A stretch of DNA of 64,000 nucleotides from Hyphomicrobiales bacterium (GCA_017304475.1 JAFKKV010000028.1:62001-126000); one strand, 5' to 3'. Numbered from the stretch's first letter, positions 46,459 through 54,887 are shown. Numbers and translations are program-made. Notes: generated from the sequence alone by a model not told the origin.

Positions 46459-46739
46459 GGGAGCTCCGGGAGACCAAACGGCACGGCAGGCATCGATCTC
46501 GGCGCGTCGATCTCGCCACATCGATCTTGGCCCGCCGCAGAGTGTCCGCCCCGGGTCGGCTCGTCCAGGCTTGGTGCGGCGCACAAGGCCCGGTTCAGGG
46601 CTGCCCTGCGACAGATGAACGCCAGGCATGATCGGCGGTTGCGTCGGGCCGGCCGCCGGGTCACCTTGCTCGTCCGACAGTGCATGCAATCGTTTGACGG
46701 CAGCCGCTTCTAAGGTTCGAAGACCAAGGAGAGACTAGC

Positions 46740-48314
46740 ATGGCAGGCAAGTCGATGTCCCGTCGGTCCATGCTGCTGACCGGCAGCGCGGCGCTCGCCG
46801 CCGCCGGCATCATTCGCCCGCGCGAGGCGCGCGCCGCCAAGTCGCTCAACGTCGTGCTGGAATCCGAAGTCGTCATCTTCGACCCGCATTTCACCACCGC
46901 GGCGATCACCCGCACCTTCGGAACCCATGTCTTCGACACCTTGTTCGCGATGGACGGCAGGGGTGACATTCAACCGCAAATGGTCGAGAGCTTCGAGACT
47001 TCGGCCGACAAGCTCATCTGGAAATTCAAGCTGCGCGATGGTCTGCGCTGGCATAGCGGCGAGCAGGTGACGGCTGCCGACTGTGTCGCCTCGCTCAATC
47101 GCTGGGCGCCGCGCGACGCGCTTGGCCGCATGCTGGCCGCCGCCACCGCCTCGCTCATCGCCGACGGCCCGCGCAAATTCACCATTCAGTTGAAACAGCC
47201 TTTCCCACTCATGCTGGCGACGCTCGGCAAGGCCAATGCGCCATTGCCTGTCATGATGCCGGAGCGGCTGGCCAAGACGCCCGGCGACCAGCGCATCACC
47301 ACGCCCATCGGTTCCGGGCCGTTCCGCTTCCGCTCGGACCTCTGGCGCTCCGGCAATGTCATGGTGCTCGAGCGCAACCCGGACTATGTGCCGCGCCAGG
47401 AGCCGCCGGATTTTCTCGCCGGCGGCAAGACCGTCAAGATCGACCTGCTCGAACTGCGCGTCATGCCCGACCAGTCGACCGGCGCCAATGCGCTGATGCG
47501 CGGCGAGATCGACTACATGCAATATCTGCCGTTCGACATGCTGCCTCTGTTGCAGCGGGCGCGCGGCGTCAATTTGCTCGGGCTCGGCGGCATTCACCAG
47601 TTCCAGGGCAATTTCAGGCTGAACCACCAGTTCCCGCCCTTCGACGACCCGGCGGTCCGGCGGGTCCTGTGGAAACTCGCCGATCAGTCTTCGATCCTGA
47701 CCGCCATCGGCATTCCCGAGCAGTTCCGGGCACCGCAATGCCCATCTTTCTGGATGTGCGACGCACCGCTGTCGACCACGGCGGGCTCGCAGGCCGCGCG
47801 TCTCGACATCGAGGCGGCGAAAGCCGAGCTGAAGGCGACGAGCTATCGCGGCCAGCCGGTCATCCTGCTGGAGGTCGCCGGCTCGATCAGCCAGACGGCT
47901 GCCAATGTCCTGGCGCAGAACATGAAGAATGCCGGTTTCGTGGTCGACGAGCAGACCATGGACTGGGGCACGGTGCTGGCGCGCCGGGCCAAGAAGGACG
48001 GCTGGTCGATGTTCTCGGTCTATTCGAACGGCACCGACATGATCTCACCGCTGTCGCATTTCTACATCGCGTCGACCTGCGCCGACTATCCCGGCTGGTC
48101 CTGCGACCAGCGTATGCCGGCGCTGCTCGAAAGCTTCGCCAAGGCGGATAGCGAGGCGGATCGCAAGCGCGTCGCCGCCGAGATCCAGACGCTCGCCTAT
48201 GAACTGACGCCATCGGTCATGTGGGGCCAGTTCACCATTCCTGCGGGCTACCGCAGCCACCTCAACAATCTCATCCGCTCGTCCTATCCGATGTTCTGGG
48301 AGGTCGACCGGTAA
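46740..48314 (+). CDS. ABC transporter substrate-binding protein, family 5 (peptide/nickel/opine type)
   Basis: A 524-residue periplasmic binding protein. The N-terminus SRRSMLLTGSAALAAAGII followed by AREARAA-like sequence is a Tat-type signal (RRS). SBP_bac_5 hallmarks: FDPHFTTAAITRTFGTHVFDTL, LRDGLRWHSGEQVTAADCVASLNRW, IGSGPFRF, LERNPDYV. AAGGAGAG precedes the ATG. No permease or ATPase gene is adjacent, so it is an orphan binding protein next to two amidase genes. It may capture a peptide- or amide-like substrate for them. Confidence 0.92.
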   Translation: MAGKSMSRRSMLLTGSAALAAAGIIRPREARAAKSLNVVLESEVVIFDPHFTTAAITRTFGTHVFDTLFAMDGRGDIQPQMVESFETSADKLIWKFKLRDGLRWHSGEQVTAADCVASLNRWAPRDALGRMLAAATASLIADGPRKFTIQLKQPFPLMLATLGKANAPLPVMMPERLAKTPGDQRITTPIGSGPFRFRSDLWRSGNVMVLERNPDYVPRQEPPDFLAGGKTVKIDLLELRVMPDQSTGANALMRGEIDYMQYLPFDMLPLLQRARGVNLLGLGGIHQFQGNFRLNHQFPPFDDPAVRRVLWKLADQSSILTAIGIPEQFRAPQCPSFWMCDAPLSTTAGSQAARLDIEAAKAELKATSYRGQPVILLEVAGSISQTAANVLAQNMKNAGFVVDEQTMDWGTVLARRAKKDGWSMFSVYSNGTDMISPLSHFYIASTCADYPGWSCDQRMPALLESFAKADSEADRKRVAAEIQTLAYELTPSVMWGQFTIPAGYRSHLNNLIRSSYPMFWEVDR

Positions 48315-48487
48315 CGGTCGTCAGGCGCGACGCGCGCGCGACCGCGGTTTGGCCTGACGGTCTAAAGGGCCGGCAAATCGGGTGTCGCGGGACAGTGATT
48401 ACGGCTCCTCGGTTGAATAGGCGCAGCGCTGACTGAGACAGCGGCGCAATGGTGGCTTGGCGCCACTTCCTCATGCTCGCACCACGT

Positions 48488-48578
48488 CGTCTTGCCCGGG
48501 CTTGTCCCGGGCATCCACGCATTTTGTCCACGTGCGGCAATCAATTCGTGGATGGCCGGGACAAGCCCGGCCAAGACG
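48488..48578. repeat. REP-like inverted pair
   Basis: 48488-48519 (GCCCGGG stem) and 48547-48578 (GGCCGGG stem, opposite orientation). Both hairpins are perfect. The pair lies between the family-5 binding protein and the small protein gene, which converge. Confidence 0.87.
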
Positions 48579-48638
48579 AGAATTGTCTTTGGAGCGATGG
48601 GCGCTGGATCGACCCGGCGCGGCAACGGTGCAGCGACG

Positions 48639-48857
48639 CTAGCCGGCCTGGCTATAGCGCTTGTGCGGTTTCGGAGGAGGGCCCCGCACCAGGCCTTCGA
48701 CGTCACGGTCCCGCTGGTCTCCGAAAGTCCCGGCTCCGACCATGTCGCCGTGGTTGCGGTCCTGTCCCTGATTGCCGCGGGACGTCCCGCCCGTCTTGTT
48801 GGGTTCGTCTCGATTGACGTCTCGGCGCGATCCACCGGGATGCGGGCTGTTCGACAT
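48639..48857 (-). CDS. Small hydrophilic protein, putative stress-regulon member
   Basis: A 72-residue protein rich in Gly, Arg, Asp, Asn and Pro (SPHPGGSRRDVNRDEPNK, then QGQDRNHGD). It is probably disordered, with no family recognised. A very strong AGGAGG site precedes the ATG, and an EcfG-type promoter lies 70-94 bp upstream, which together support a real gene of the general stress response. It is divergent from the gene at 49024. Confidence 0.7.
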   Translation of the reverse strand: MSNSPHPGGSRRDVNRDEPNKTGGTSRGNQGQDRNHGDMVGAGTFGDQRDRDVEGLVRGPPPKPHKRYSQAG

Positions 48858-48926
48858 GACGACCTCCTGTCGGGCGCTTCAGCAGCCACACGCCCGATCG
48901 ACGGTGCCCGGCGCCCCTTGCAAATC

Positions 48927-48951
48927 AACCGCCGGTGGGCCCGGTTGTTCC
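48927..48951 (-). promoter_or_regulatory. Sigma-EcfG-type promoter (for 48639-48857)
   Basis: On the minus strand: GGAAC (48951-48947), 17-nt spacer, GTT (48929-48927). It matches the alphaproteobacterial EcfG consensus and points at the small hydrophilic protein gene. Confidence 0.7.
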
Positions 48952-48970
48952 CCCATCCCTGTTTCGGTCT

Positions 48971-48995
48971 GGAACCGCGGGCCCGCCTGCGCGTT
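48971..48995 (+). promoter_or_regulatory. Sigma-EcfG-type promoter (for 49024-49428)
   Basis: GGAAC (48971-48975), 16-nt spacer, CGTT (48992-48995): an exact match to the EcfG consensus, 29 bp before the start codon. Confidence 0.75.
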
Positions 48996-49023
48996 TGGAA
49001 GACGGATGCGCCGAGGAAATCCG

Positions 49024-49428
49024 ATGCCCACCGACGAACCATGGATGCGCCCCTATATCCTCTCGATTACCGGCCTGTTCCTGGAAGACGGCTTCGCGCG
49101 GCTCGCCGAAGCCTTCGCGCGGCTGGACAGGGGGGCGGCCGAGGCGGCTCTTGCGCGGTTCGAGGAGACGATCCGCGAGCAGGTGGCCGAGATCGGCGAG
49201 CAGGACGATATTCCGCCCGCGGTGCTGGCTGATCTGCGCCACAATATCGAGACGCGGATGGCGGCGGTGTTTGCCCGCGCCCGCCAGCGCATGACCGCGC
49301 CCCTGATCGACGCGGTGGCGAACCCGCCTGATGACGCCGGGCGGCAGGGCCTTGCCGATCCGGTCGGCCGGCCGTCGATCGCGGCCAGCCCGGATGGCGT
49401 GCGGCGCTGGCTCGGCATGGCCGGCTAG
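49024..49428 (+). CDS. Hypothetical protein, helical, putative stress-regulon member
   Basis: A 134-residue acidic, mostly helical protein (LFLEDGFARLAEAFARLDRGAAEAALARFEETIREQ). No membrane span or known domain. GAGGAAA precedes the ATG and an exact EcfG promoter lies just upstream. Its stop TAG and the stop of the convergent small membrane gene share the tetranucleotide CTAG. Confidence 0.72.
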   Translation: MPTDEPWMRPYILSITGLFLEDGFARLAEAFARLDRGAAEAALARFEETIREQVAEIGEQDDIPPAVLADLRHNIETRMAAVFARARQRMTAPLIDAVANPPDDAGRQGLADPVGRPSIAASPDGVRRWLGMAG

Positions 49429-49589
49429 ACGCCGGCGCCGAGGCCCCCGAGCAGATAGATGATCAGCACGATCACCAGCACGGTGCCCAGACCTCCGCCG
49501 AGTCCGGCTGTGCCATAGGCGCGATGGCCGAAATAGCCTCCACCTCCGAGCAGGAGGAGAATGAGGATGATCAGCAGCAGCGGCGACAT
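49425..49589 (-). CDS. Small membrane protein, DUF3309-like
   Basis: A 54-residue protein read directly from the sequence. It begins MSPLLLIILILLLLGGGG, has a short polar centre (YFGHRAYGTAG), and ends with a second hydrophobic helix (TVLVIVLIIYLLGGLGAGV). The layout of two short helices around a Gly-rich centre resembles DUF3309 proteins. GGAGGAG lies seven bases before the ATG. It follows the gene at 49640-49885 on the same strand by 50 bp and is probably co-transcribed from its EcfG promoter. Confidence 0.72.
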   Translation of the reverse strand: MSPLLLIILILLLLGGGGYFGHRAYGTAGLGGGLGTVLVIVLIIYLLGGLGAGV

Positions 49590-49639
49590 GTGAAACTCCT
49601 CCGGATCAGGTGTGGGTGGGCGAAGCCCGGCCCACGGCC

Positions 49640-49885
49640 TCAGGCTTGGCGACGCGGTTTCGACGGCGCGCCCGGCTTGGTTTCCGACGAGGTGGCGGCC
49701 ACCGGGTCGCTTGCCGGGAATGTGTCCTTCAGCGCCTTGGTCAGGTCACTGTCTGCTTCATGATCGCCATGTTTCGGCGGCATGGTGGGCCCCGATCCGG
49801 CGATGGCTTCCTCGAATTCGCGCGTTCCCTCGGCCTGCATGTCCTGGGCCTTGCGGTCGGCAAGCGATTTTCCGGAATGAGCCAT
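49640..49885 (-). CDS. Small hydrophilic protein, putative stress-regulon member
   Basis: An 81-residue, probably disordered protein. The start MAHSGKSLADRKAQDMQAEG is set by AGGAGGACAGT just upstream; the frame is open further but lacks any other ribosome site. The C-terminal half has ALKDTFPASDPVAATSSETKPG, a segment that recurs in small rhizobial stress proteins. An EcfG promoter sits 25-49 bp upstream. Divergent from the DUF2188-like gene. Confidence 0.72.
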   Translation of the reverse strand: MAHSGKSLADRKAQDMQAEGTREFEEAIAGSGPTMPPKHGDHEADSDLTKALKDTFPASDPVAATSSETKPGAPSKPRRQA

Positions 49886-49909
49886 ACTGTCCTCCTGTTG
49901 TTCATCATC

Positions 49910-49934
49910 AACTGAGGGCACGTCGATCGGTTCC
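49910..49934 (-). promoter_or_regulatory. Sigma-EcfG-type promoter (for 49640-49885)
   Basis: Minus strand GGAAC (49934-49930), 17-nt spacer, GTT (49912-49910). Confidence 0.68.
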
Positions 49935-49957
49935 AGGGGAAGGCCATGTCGCACCCG

Positions 49958-49982
49958 GGAACTTCCGCGCGCCGGACGGGTT
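49958..49982 (+). promoter_or_regulatory. Sigma-EcfG-type promoter (for 50010 operon)
   Basis: GGAAC (49958-49962), 16-nt spacer, GGTT (49979-49982), 28 bp before the DUF2188-like gene. Confidence 0.7.
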
Positions 49983-50009
49983 TGTCGCTGGTGACGAGGG
50001 AGGGCGGCC

Positions 50010-50270
50010 ATGCCTGAGGTTCATTATGCGGTGATCCAGCATGACGGTGGTTGGGCCTATCGGCTGGGCGAGGTCATTTCGGAGACTTTCGCGTCGCGGG
50101 ACGAGGCCCTGGTGGCCGCCGAAAGCGCGGCGGCCCGCCAGCGCACGCCCGGCGAGGCCGTCGAGATCGAATATGAGGACGGCGACGGCCGCTGGCACAA
50201 GGAGCGTTCGGCCGGCGACGACCGGCCCGAGGCAACCGTCGACGACGCCACGCGCCGGAGAGAGCCGTGA
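50010..50270 (+). CDS. DUF2188-like small protein
   Basis: An 86-residue protein with the two-strand/helix pattern of DUF2188: YAVIQHDGGWAYRLGEVISETFASRDEALVAAESAAARQ. The tail is charged. GAGGGAGG precedes the ATG and an EcfG promoter lies upstream. The stop overlaps the next gene (TGATG), so this, the following small gene and the lipid kinase appear to form a stress-induced operon. Function of the family is unknown. Confidence 0.75.
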   Translation: MPEVHYAVIQHDGGWAYRLGEVISETFASRDEALVAAESAAARQRTPGEAVEIEYEDGDGRWHKERSAGDDRPEATVDDATRRREP

Positions 50271-50473
50271 TGGGCCATCCGATCCCGAAACACAGTCCCG
50301 GTTTCGACGAGGACGATCCGGCCCGCCGCCGGCGGGTGCCCGACGACGACCGCGAGGCGGTGATCGATCCGACACGCCATCCCGACCAGGACCCGGCGAT
50401 CGACCGGCCGATCGACGGCGTCGACGACCCGCCGGGCGAGCCGCGGACGGGCGATGACCAGGGGCCCGATTGA
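50270..50473 (+). CDS. Small acidic, Asp/Pro-rich protein
   Basis: A 67-residue protein, mostly Asp, Pro and Arg (DEDDPARRRRVPDDDREAVI), expected to be disordered. ATG overlaps the preceding stop; a GTG in frame three bases earlier is an alternative. Its end runs into a 15-bp tandem repeat array. No family recognised. Called because of coupling to the preceding gene. Confidence 0.5.
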   Translation: MGHPIPKHSPGFDEDDPARRRRVPDDDREAVIDPTRHPDQDPAIDRPIDGVDDPPGEPRTGDDQGPD

Positions 50474-50528
50474 TCCGGCCATGATTGATCCGGCCATGAT
50501 TGATCCGGGCATGACTGATCTCGCCATG
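50469..50528 (+). repeat. Four tandem copies of a 15-bp unit
   Basis: Units at 50469, 50484, 50499 and 50514: two identical copies of ATTGATCCGGCCATG, a third with one change and a fourth with three. In the frame of the following kinase gene they read as IDPAM repeats, each with a possible ATG. The array may be a slippage-prone element before the kinase. Confidence 0.9.
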
Positions 50529-50594
50529 AACCAGGATCTGTCCAGGCGGCCGACCTCCGATCGGGAAGAGACCGGCAATGTTTCGAGGGGGCGA

Positions 50595-51524
50595 TTGACC
50601 GAGAGCATGGCATTTGGACTGGCGCCGGGCGCCTCGGTGGCGATCCTCGCCAATCGCAGTTCGGGGCTCACATCGCGCACCGGGCAGGCCGTCGACATCG
50701 CGGTGTCGATGCTCGCCGCGCATGGCTTTTACCCCCGGCTGTTCATGGCGAAGCGCGGCCGGCTGGGCGAAGCGCTGGCGGCCTGCCGGCGCGACGATCC
50801 GGATCTCGTCATCGTCATCGGCGGTGACGGAACCATTCTCGCCGCCGCGGAAGCCTTTCTCGAGACCGGGACGCCGCTCGCCATCGTGCCGCTCGGCACG
50901 GTCAATCAGCTCGCCCGCGACCTCGATATTCCCCTGGATCCGCAACTGGCCATGGCGGCGCTGGCGGCCGGCACGGTCAAGGGCATCGATGTCGGACGGG
51001 TCAACGGCCAGGCCTTTCTCTGCACCTGCGTGGTCGGGCCGCTCGCGCGGCTGCAGCGCTATCGCGAACAGGCGCGCGGCCGGCTTCCCGCGACGCTGCT
51101 CGCCATGGCGACGACCTTGCTGAAGGCCTTCAGCCTGAGACCCATGCATCTGGTTCTCGGCGACGGCGCCCGCACCTGGCGGGAGGACAGCCGCGGCGTG
51201 ATCGTCTCGGTCAATCCGTTCCTGACCCAGCCGTCGCGCATTCCCAGGCGCGGCCGGCTCGATGGCGGCCGGCTGGCCGTCTATGCCGCGCGCGACCATG
51301 GCCGCCTGACGCTGGTGCGGATGGCCGCGGCCATTCTCGCCGGGCGTGGCGGCGACGATGCCGGCATCGTTTATCACGAGGCGCCCGCCGTCACGATCGC
51401 GGCGCGGCGCAGGCGCATCACCGTCCTGAACGACGGCGAGGTCCGCCTCCTGGCGACGCCGCTACGCTTCGAACTGAGCCCGGCGGCCCTGCATGTCCTG
51501 GTGCCTGGCCCCGCCGGCGCCTAG
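50595..51524 (+). CDS. Diacylglycerol/lipid kinase family protein
   Basis: About 309 residues. DAGK catalytic domain with ILANRSSG at the N-terminus and the nucleotide motif VIVIGGDGTILAAAEAFL; PLGTVNQLARDLDIP follows. The C-terminal beta domain is present. It phosphorylates a lipid such as diacylglycerol or a related substrate at the membrane. The TTG at 50595 has AGGGGGCGA at good spacing; ATG 50609 and upstream ATGs within the tandem repeat are alternatives. It ends convergently with otsB, sharing CTAG at the stops. Probably expressed from the stress promoter at 49958. Confidence 0.88.
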   Translation: MTESMAFGLAPGASVAILANRSSGLTSRTGQAVDIAVSMLAAHGFYPRLFMAKRGRLGEALAACRRDDPDLVIVIGGDGTILAAAEAFLETGTPLAIVPLGTVNQLARDLDIPLDPQLAMAALAAGTVKGIDVGRVNGQAFLCTCVVGPLARLQRYREQARGRLPATLLAMATTLLKAFSLRPMHLVLGDGARTWREDSRGVIVSVNPFLTQPSRIPRRGRLDGGRLAVYAARDHGRLTLVRMAAAILAGRGGDDAGIVYHEAPAVTIAARRRRITVLNDGEVRLLATPLRFELSPAALHVLVPGPAGA

Positions 51525-52306
51525 GCCGGCCTGCCATTGGCGATGCGCGACAGCCAGGACCGCACCTCCGCCGGCTGCTGGAAGGCCGCGTCGGCGTGGC
51601 GGAAATGCTCGCCCGCCACCTTCAGGCCGAAGCCGCCGGCGGCCTCGGCCACAGTGAAGGCATCCTCGTCGGCGCGGTCGTCGCCGATCATGATCGGGAT
51701 CCGTTCGGCAAAGGGCTTTCGGCGCATGATTTCCCTGAGCGCGGTCGCCTTCGACGTGCCGTTGGGGATCACCTCGATCACCGCGCGGCCCTCCTTGAGG
51801 TGATGATCGAGATTGAGCTCGACCAGGAGATGGGCCAGCGTATTGAGCAGTGCGGGTCCTGCCTCCGGCGCCTGGCGGAAGTGAACGGCGAGGATCGGCC
51901 CCTTATATTCCAGCCGGACGCCGGGATGGCTTGCCGCAAGCGCAACCGCACGCGCGAGCAGGGCGGGCGCTATCGCGGGCGGCAGGGGCTCGACCGGCCC
52001 CGCCGTGGCGAAGCTGAATTCGAGGCCATGGAGGCCTGAGCCGGCAAGCCGGGTGGGGGCGATCATGCGCGCGACATCGGCGAGATGCCGGCCGGTCACC
52101 ACGGCGACGGCACCGCCGAGGCGCTGCTGCAGCCGGGCGAGATCGGGCGTCAGGGTGGGCGGCAGGATCACCTCTTCGGGCGTGTCGGCAATGTCCACCA
52201 GCGTGCCGTCGAAGTCGAAATAGACGGCATAGTCGTCCGGACGCAGGCAGATCTGCGGAACCAGCAGGTCCGGCAGCGATCGGGATCTGGAGGCGTCGGT
52301 CATCAT
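51521..52306 (-). CDS. otsB: Trehalose-6-phosphate phosphatase
   Basis: A 261-residue HAD phosphatase that makes trehalose from trehalose 6-phosphate. HAD motif I is DFDGTLVDIADTPEE, followed by VVTGRHLADVARM, HGLEF (cap region), EVIPNGTSKATALREIM and motif IV MIGDDRADEDAF. Start Met1 or Met2 at 52306/52303. No otsA is in the window. An exact EcfG promoter lies about 85 bp upstream, which fits the known role of trehalose in the general stress response. Confidence 0.95.
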   Translation of the reverse strand: MMTDASRSRSLPDLLVPQICLRPDDYAVYFDFDGTLVDIADTPEEVILPPTLTPDLARLQQRLGGAVAVVTGRHLADVARMIAPTRLAGSGLHGLEFSFATAGPVEPLPPAIAPALLARAVALAASHPGVRLEYKGPILAVHFRQAPEAGPALLNTLAHLLVELNLDHHLKEGRAVIEVIPNGTSKATALREIMRRKPFAERIPIMIGDDRADEDAFTVAEAAGGFGLKVAGEHFRHADAAFQQPAEVRSWLSRIANGRPA

Positions 52307-52389
52307 GCAGCCTGTTGGAGAGATATCCGGCGGGGCCGTCCGGGGCAGGGCGGCCGGCCGGGGAATTCCGGTCTTGGGATATGGGGCGC

Positions 52390-52414
52390 AACGCCGGTGC
52401 ATCGGCGAGGTTCC
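52390..52414 (-). promoter_or_regulatory. Sigma-EcfG-type promoter (for otsB)
   Basis: Minus strand GGAAC (52414-52410), 16-nt spacer, CGTT (52393-52390): exact consensus. Confidence 0.78.
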
Positions 52415-52511
52415 GGCGCGCATTCTAGCGCATGGCGGCCGGCCGTCGAGGAACCCGATCGCCCGGGCTTGTGAAGGGGACGCCGCGAGGGCTTGAAATC
52501 GGCAGCGGACG

Positions 52512-52537
52512 GGAACTGTCGGCCCGGCCTTTGGGTT
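52512..52537 (+). promoter_or_regulatory. Sigma-EcfG-type promoter (for 52562-52717)
   Basis: GGAAC (52512-52516), 17-nt spacer, GGTT (52534-52537), 25 bp before the small gene. Confidence 0.65.
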
Positions 52538-52561
52538 GTTGAGGGGAACCCAGAGGAGGCG

Positions 52562-52717
52562 ATGATGATGCACCCGAAGGAACCAGGTGGCTGGCAGGAT
52601 GCCCAGGCGCCGGAGAAGCCCGATGACGGCAAGCGCGGCCAGCAGACCCAGACCGGCAGCCGCGAGAAGGAACAACAGGGCGGCCAGAAAAGCGGGCCCG
52701 CCGGCCAGCAGCGCTGA
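52562..52717 (+). CDS. Small hydrophilic protein, putative stress-regulon member
   Basis: A 51-residue Gln/Gly/Lys-rich protein (KPDDGKRGQQTQTGSREK) with three ATG codons in a row at the start and AGAGGAGG just before them. It has no recognised family and is probably disordered. Evidence is the ribosome site, the EcfG promoter and the likeness in composition to the other small genes of this island. A frame on the opposite strand looks hydrophobic but has no start site and would run through the otsB promoter. Confidence 0.62.
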   Translation: MMMHPKEPGGWQDAQAPEKPDDGKRGQQTQTGSREKEQQGGQKSGPAGQQR

Positions 52718-52817
52718 TCCGGCCGGCCCGGGCTATCGGGCACAACCGCGCGGCGATTGGAACAAAACAGGAAACGTGTCATCCACGGGCTGATGCCACC
52801 GAGGGGATGATTCGGCC

Positions 52818-54887
52818 TTGTCCGCTGCCGCCAGCTATCTGACCAAGCTCAACCCCGAGCAGCGGCGGGCGGTGGAACATGGCGCGGGCGCTGCCACCGG
52901 CGGCGGGCCGCTTCTGGTGATCGCCGGTGCCGGCTCCGGCAAGACCAATACGCTGGCGCACCGGGTGGCCCATCTGATCGTCGGCGGCGCCGATCCACGC
53001 CGGATCATGCTGCTGACCTTTTCGCGCCGGGCGGCGGCCGAAATGACCCGCAGGGTCGAGCGCATCGCAGCCGAAGCGCTCGGCGCCAAGGCGGGCGTGA
53101 TGACCGATGCCTTGAGCTGGGCCGGCACGTTTCACGGCGTCGGCGCGCGCATCCTGCGCGACTATGCCGGCGAGATCGGCCTCGATCCCGGCTTCACCAT
53201 TCACGACCGTGAGGATTCGGCCGATCTCATCAACCTCTGCCGGCACGAGCTCGGCTTCTCCAAGACCGAAACGCGGTTTCCGACCAAGGGCACCTGCCTT
53301 GCCATCTATTCGCGCGCGGTCAATGCCGAGATGGCGCTGGAGGAGGTGCTTCGGCTGGCCTTCCCCTGGTGCATCGCCTGGACCGCCGAACTGAAGCAGC
53401 TGTTCTCAGCCTATGTCGAGGCCAAGCAGGGCCAGAACGTGCTCGATTACGACGACCTGCTGCTCTATTGGGCGCAAATGGCCGCCGAACCGGCGCTGGC
53501 GGAGGACCTGTCCGCCCGTTTCGACCACATCCTGGTCGACGAATACCAGGACACCAACCGGCTTCAGTCGTCCATCCTGGTCGCCTTGAAGCCGCGCGGC
53601 ACCGGCCTGACCGTCGTTGGCGACGATGCCCAGTCGATCTATTCGTTCCGCGCCGCGACGGTGCGCAACATTCTCGATTTTCCCGGCCAGTTCGATCCAC
53701 CGGCCGCGATCGTCACGCTCGACCGCAATTACCGCTCGACCCAGCCGATCCTGGCCGCCGCCAATGCGGTCATCGGCGAGGCCAAGGAGCGCTTCACCAA
53801 GAACCTCTGGACCGAGCGCGCCTCCGGCGCCCGTCCCGGGCTGATCACGGTCCGGGACGAGATCGACCAGGCGCGTTATGTCGCCGACCGGATCCTGGAA
53901 AATCGCGAGGCGGGCACGGCGCTGAAGGCCCAGGCCGTGCTGTTCCGCACCTCCCACCACGGCGGTCCGCTGGAGGTCGAGCTCGTCCGGCGCAACATTC
54001 CCTTCGTCAAGTTCGGCGGGCTCAAATTTCTCGACAGCGCCCATGTCAAAGACCTCCTGGCGCTGCTCCGGCTGGTGCAGAACCCGCGCGACCGGGTCGC
54101 CGGCTTCCGGGTGCTGCAGCTCATTCCCGGCATCGGCGCCGGCTCGGCCGGGCGCCTGCTCGACCACATGGCCGTGGCCGAAGACCCGGTCGCCGCGCTG
54201 GCCGGCGCGCCCGCGCCGCCGCGTGCCGCCGCCGACTGGCCGGCCTTCGTGGCGCTTGTCGGCGATCTGCGCGCCGGCCGGTGCGGCTGGCCGGCCGAAC
54301 TCGGCGCGGCCCGGCTCTGGTACGAGCCGCATCTGGAACGCATGCATGAGGACGCGAGCGTTCGCCGCGCCGATCTCCTGCAACTGGAGCAGATCGCCGG
54401 CGGTTATGCCTCGCGCGAGCGGTTCCTGACCGAACTGACCCTCGATCCGCCCGACGCCACCAGCGACCAGGCCGGCGTGCCGCTGCTCGACGAAGACTAT
54501 CTCATCCTGTCGACCATCCATTCCGCCAAGGGCCAGGAATGGAAATCGGTCTTCGTGCTCAATGCGGTGGACGGCTGCATTCCCTCCGATCTCGGCGCCG
54601 GCACCAGTTCGGAGATCGAGGAGGAGCGGCGGCTGCTCTATGTCGCGATGACGCGGGCCAAGGACGACCTGCATCTGATGGTGCCGCAGCGCTTCTTCAC
54701 CCATCAGCAGTCCTCCGGCGGCGACCGGCATGTCTATGCCCAGCGCACGCGCTTCATCCCGCCGGCCATTCTGGCGCTGTTCCAGCACGGCACCTGGCCG
54801 GTGGCGCGCGATCAGGCCGGCGCCTCCCGCGCCACCGCGCCCCTGAAGGTCGATATCGGCCAGCGCATGCGCGGCATGTGGCGCTGA
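52818..54887 (+). CDS. UvrD/Rep-family ATP-dependent DNA helicase
   Basis: A 689-residue superfamily 1 helicase starting at TTG. Motif I is AGAGSGKTNTLAHR, Ia MLLTFSRRAAAEM, II VDEYQDTN, III VVGDDAQSIYSFRAA, IV LDRNYRSTQPIL, V STIHSAKGQEWKSVFV and VI LLYVAMTRAKDDLHLM. All are intact, so it should be an active 3'-5' helicase in DNA repair or replication. It has no own EcfG motif, but the small gene 100 bp upstream on the same strand does, so readthrough could make it stress-responsive. It is shorter than UvrD because of a reduced 2B region and C-terminus. Confidence 0.94.
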   Translation: MSAAASYLTKLNPEQRRAVEHGAGAATGGGPLLVIAGAGSGKTNTLAHRVAHLIVGGADPRRIMLLTFSRRAAAEMTRRVERIAAEALGAKAGVMTDALSWAGTFHGVGARILRDYAGEIGLDPGFTIHDREDSADLINLCRHELGFSKTETRFPTKGTCLAIYSRAVNAEMALEEVLRLAFPWCIAWTAELKQLFSAYVEAKQGQNVLDYDDLLLYWAQMAAEPALAEDLSARFDHILVDEYQDTNRLQSSILVALKPRGTGLTVVGDDAQSIYSFRAATVRNILDFPGQFDPPAAIVTLDRNYRSTQPILAAANAVIGEAKERFTKNLWTERASGARPGLITVRDEIDQARYVADRILENREAGTALKAQAVLFRTSHHGGPLEVELVRRNIPFVKFGGLKFLDSAHVKDLLALLRLVQNPRDRVAGFRVLQLIPGIGAGSAGRLLDHMAVAEDPVAALAGAPAPPRAAADWPAFVALVGDLRAGRCGWPAELGAARLWYEPHLERMHEDASVRRADLLQLEQIAGGYASRERFLTELTLDPPDATSDQAGVPLLDEDYLILSTIHSAKGQEWKSVFVLNAVDGCIPSDLGAGTSSEIEEERRLLYVAMTRAKDDLHLMVPQRFFTHQQSSGGDRHVYAQRTRFIPPAILALFQHGTWPVARDQAGASRATAPLKVDIGQRMRGMWR

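Noticed and set aside
52319-52675. Frame extending otsB upstream with a hydrophobic N-terminus
   Set aside because: It would pass through the otsB EcfG promoter, begins at a TTG without a ribosome site, and the OtsB family begins near 52306.
52759-52780. GGAAC just upstream of the helicase gene
   Set aside because: CGTG follows after 11 nt and nothing resembling GTT lies at 16-17 nt.
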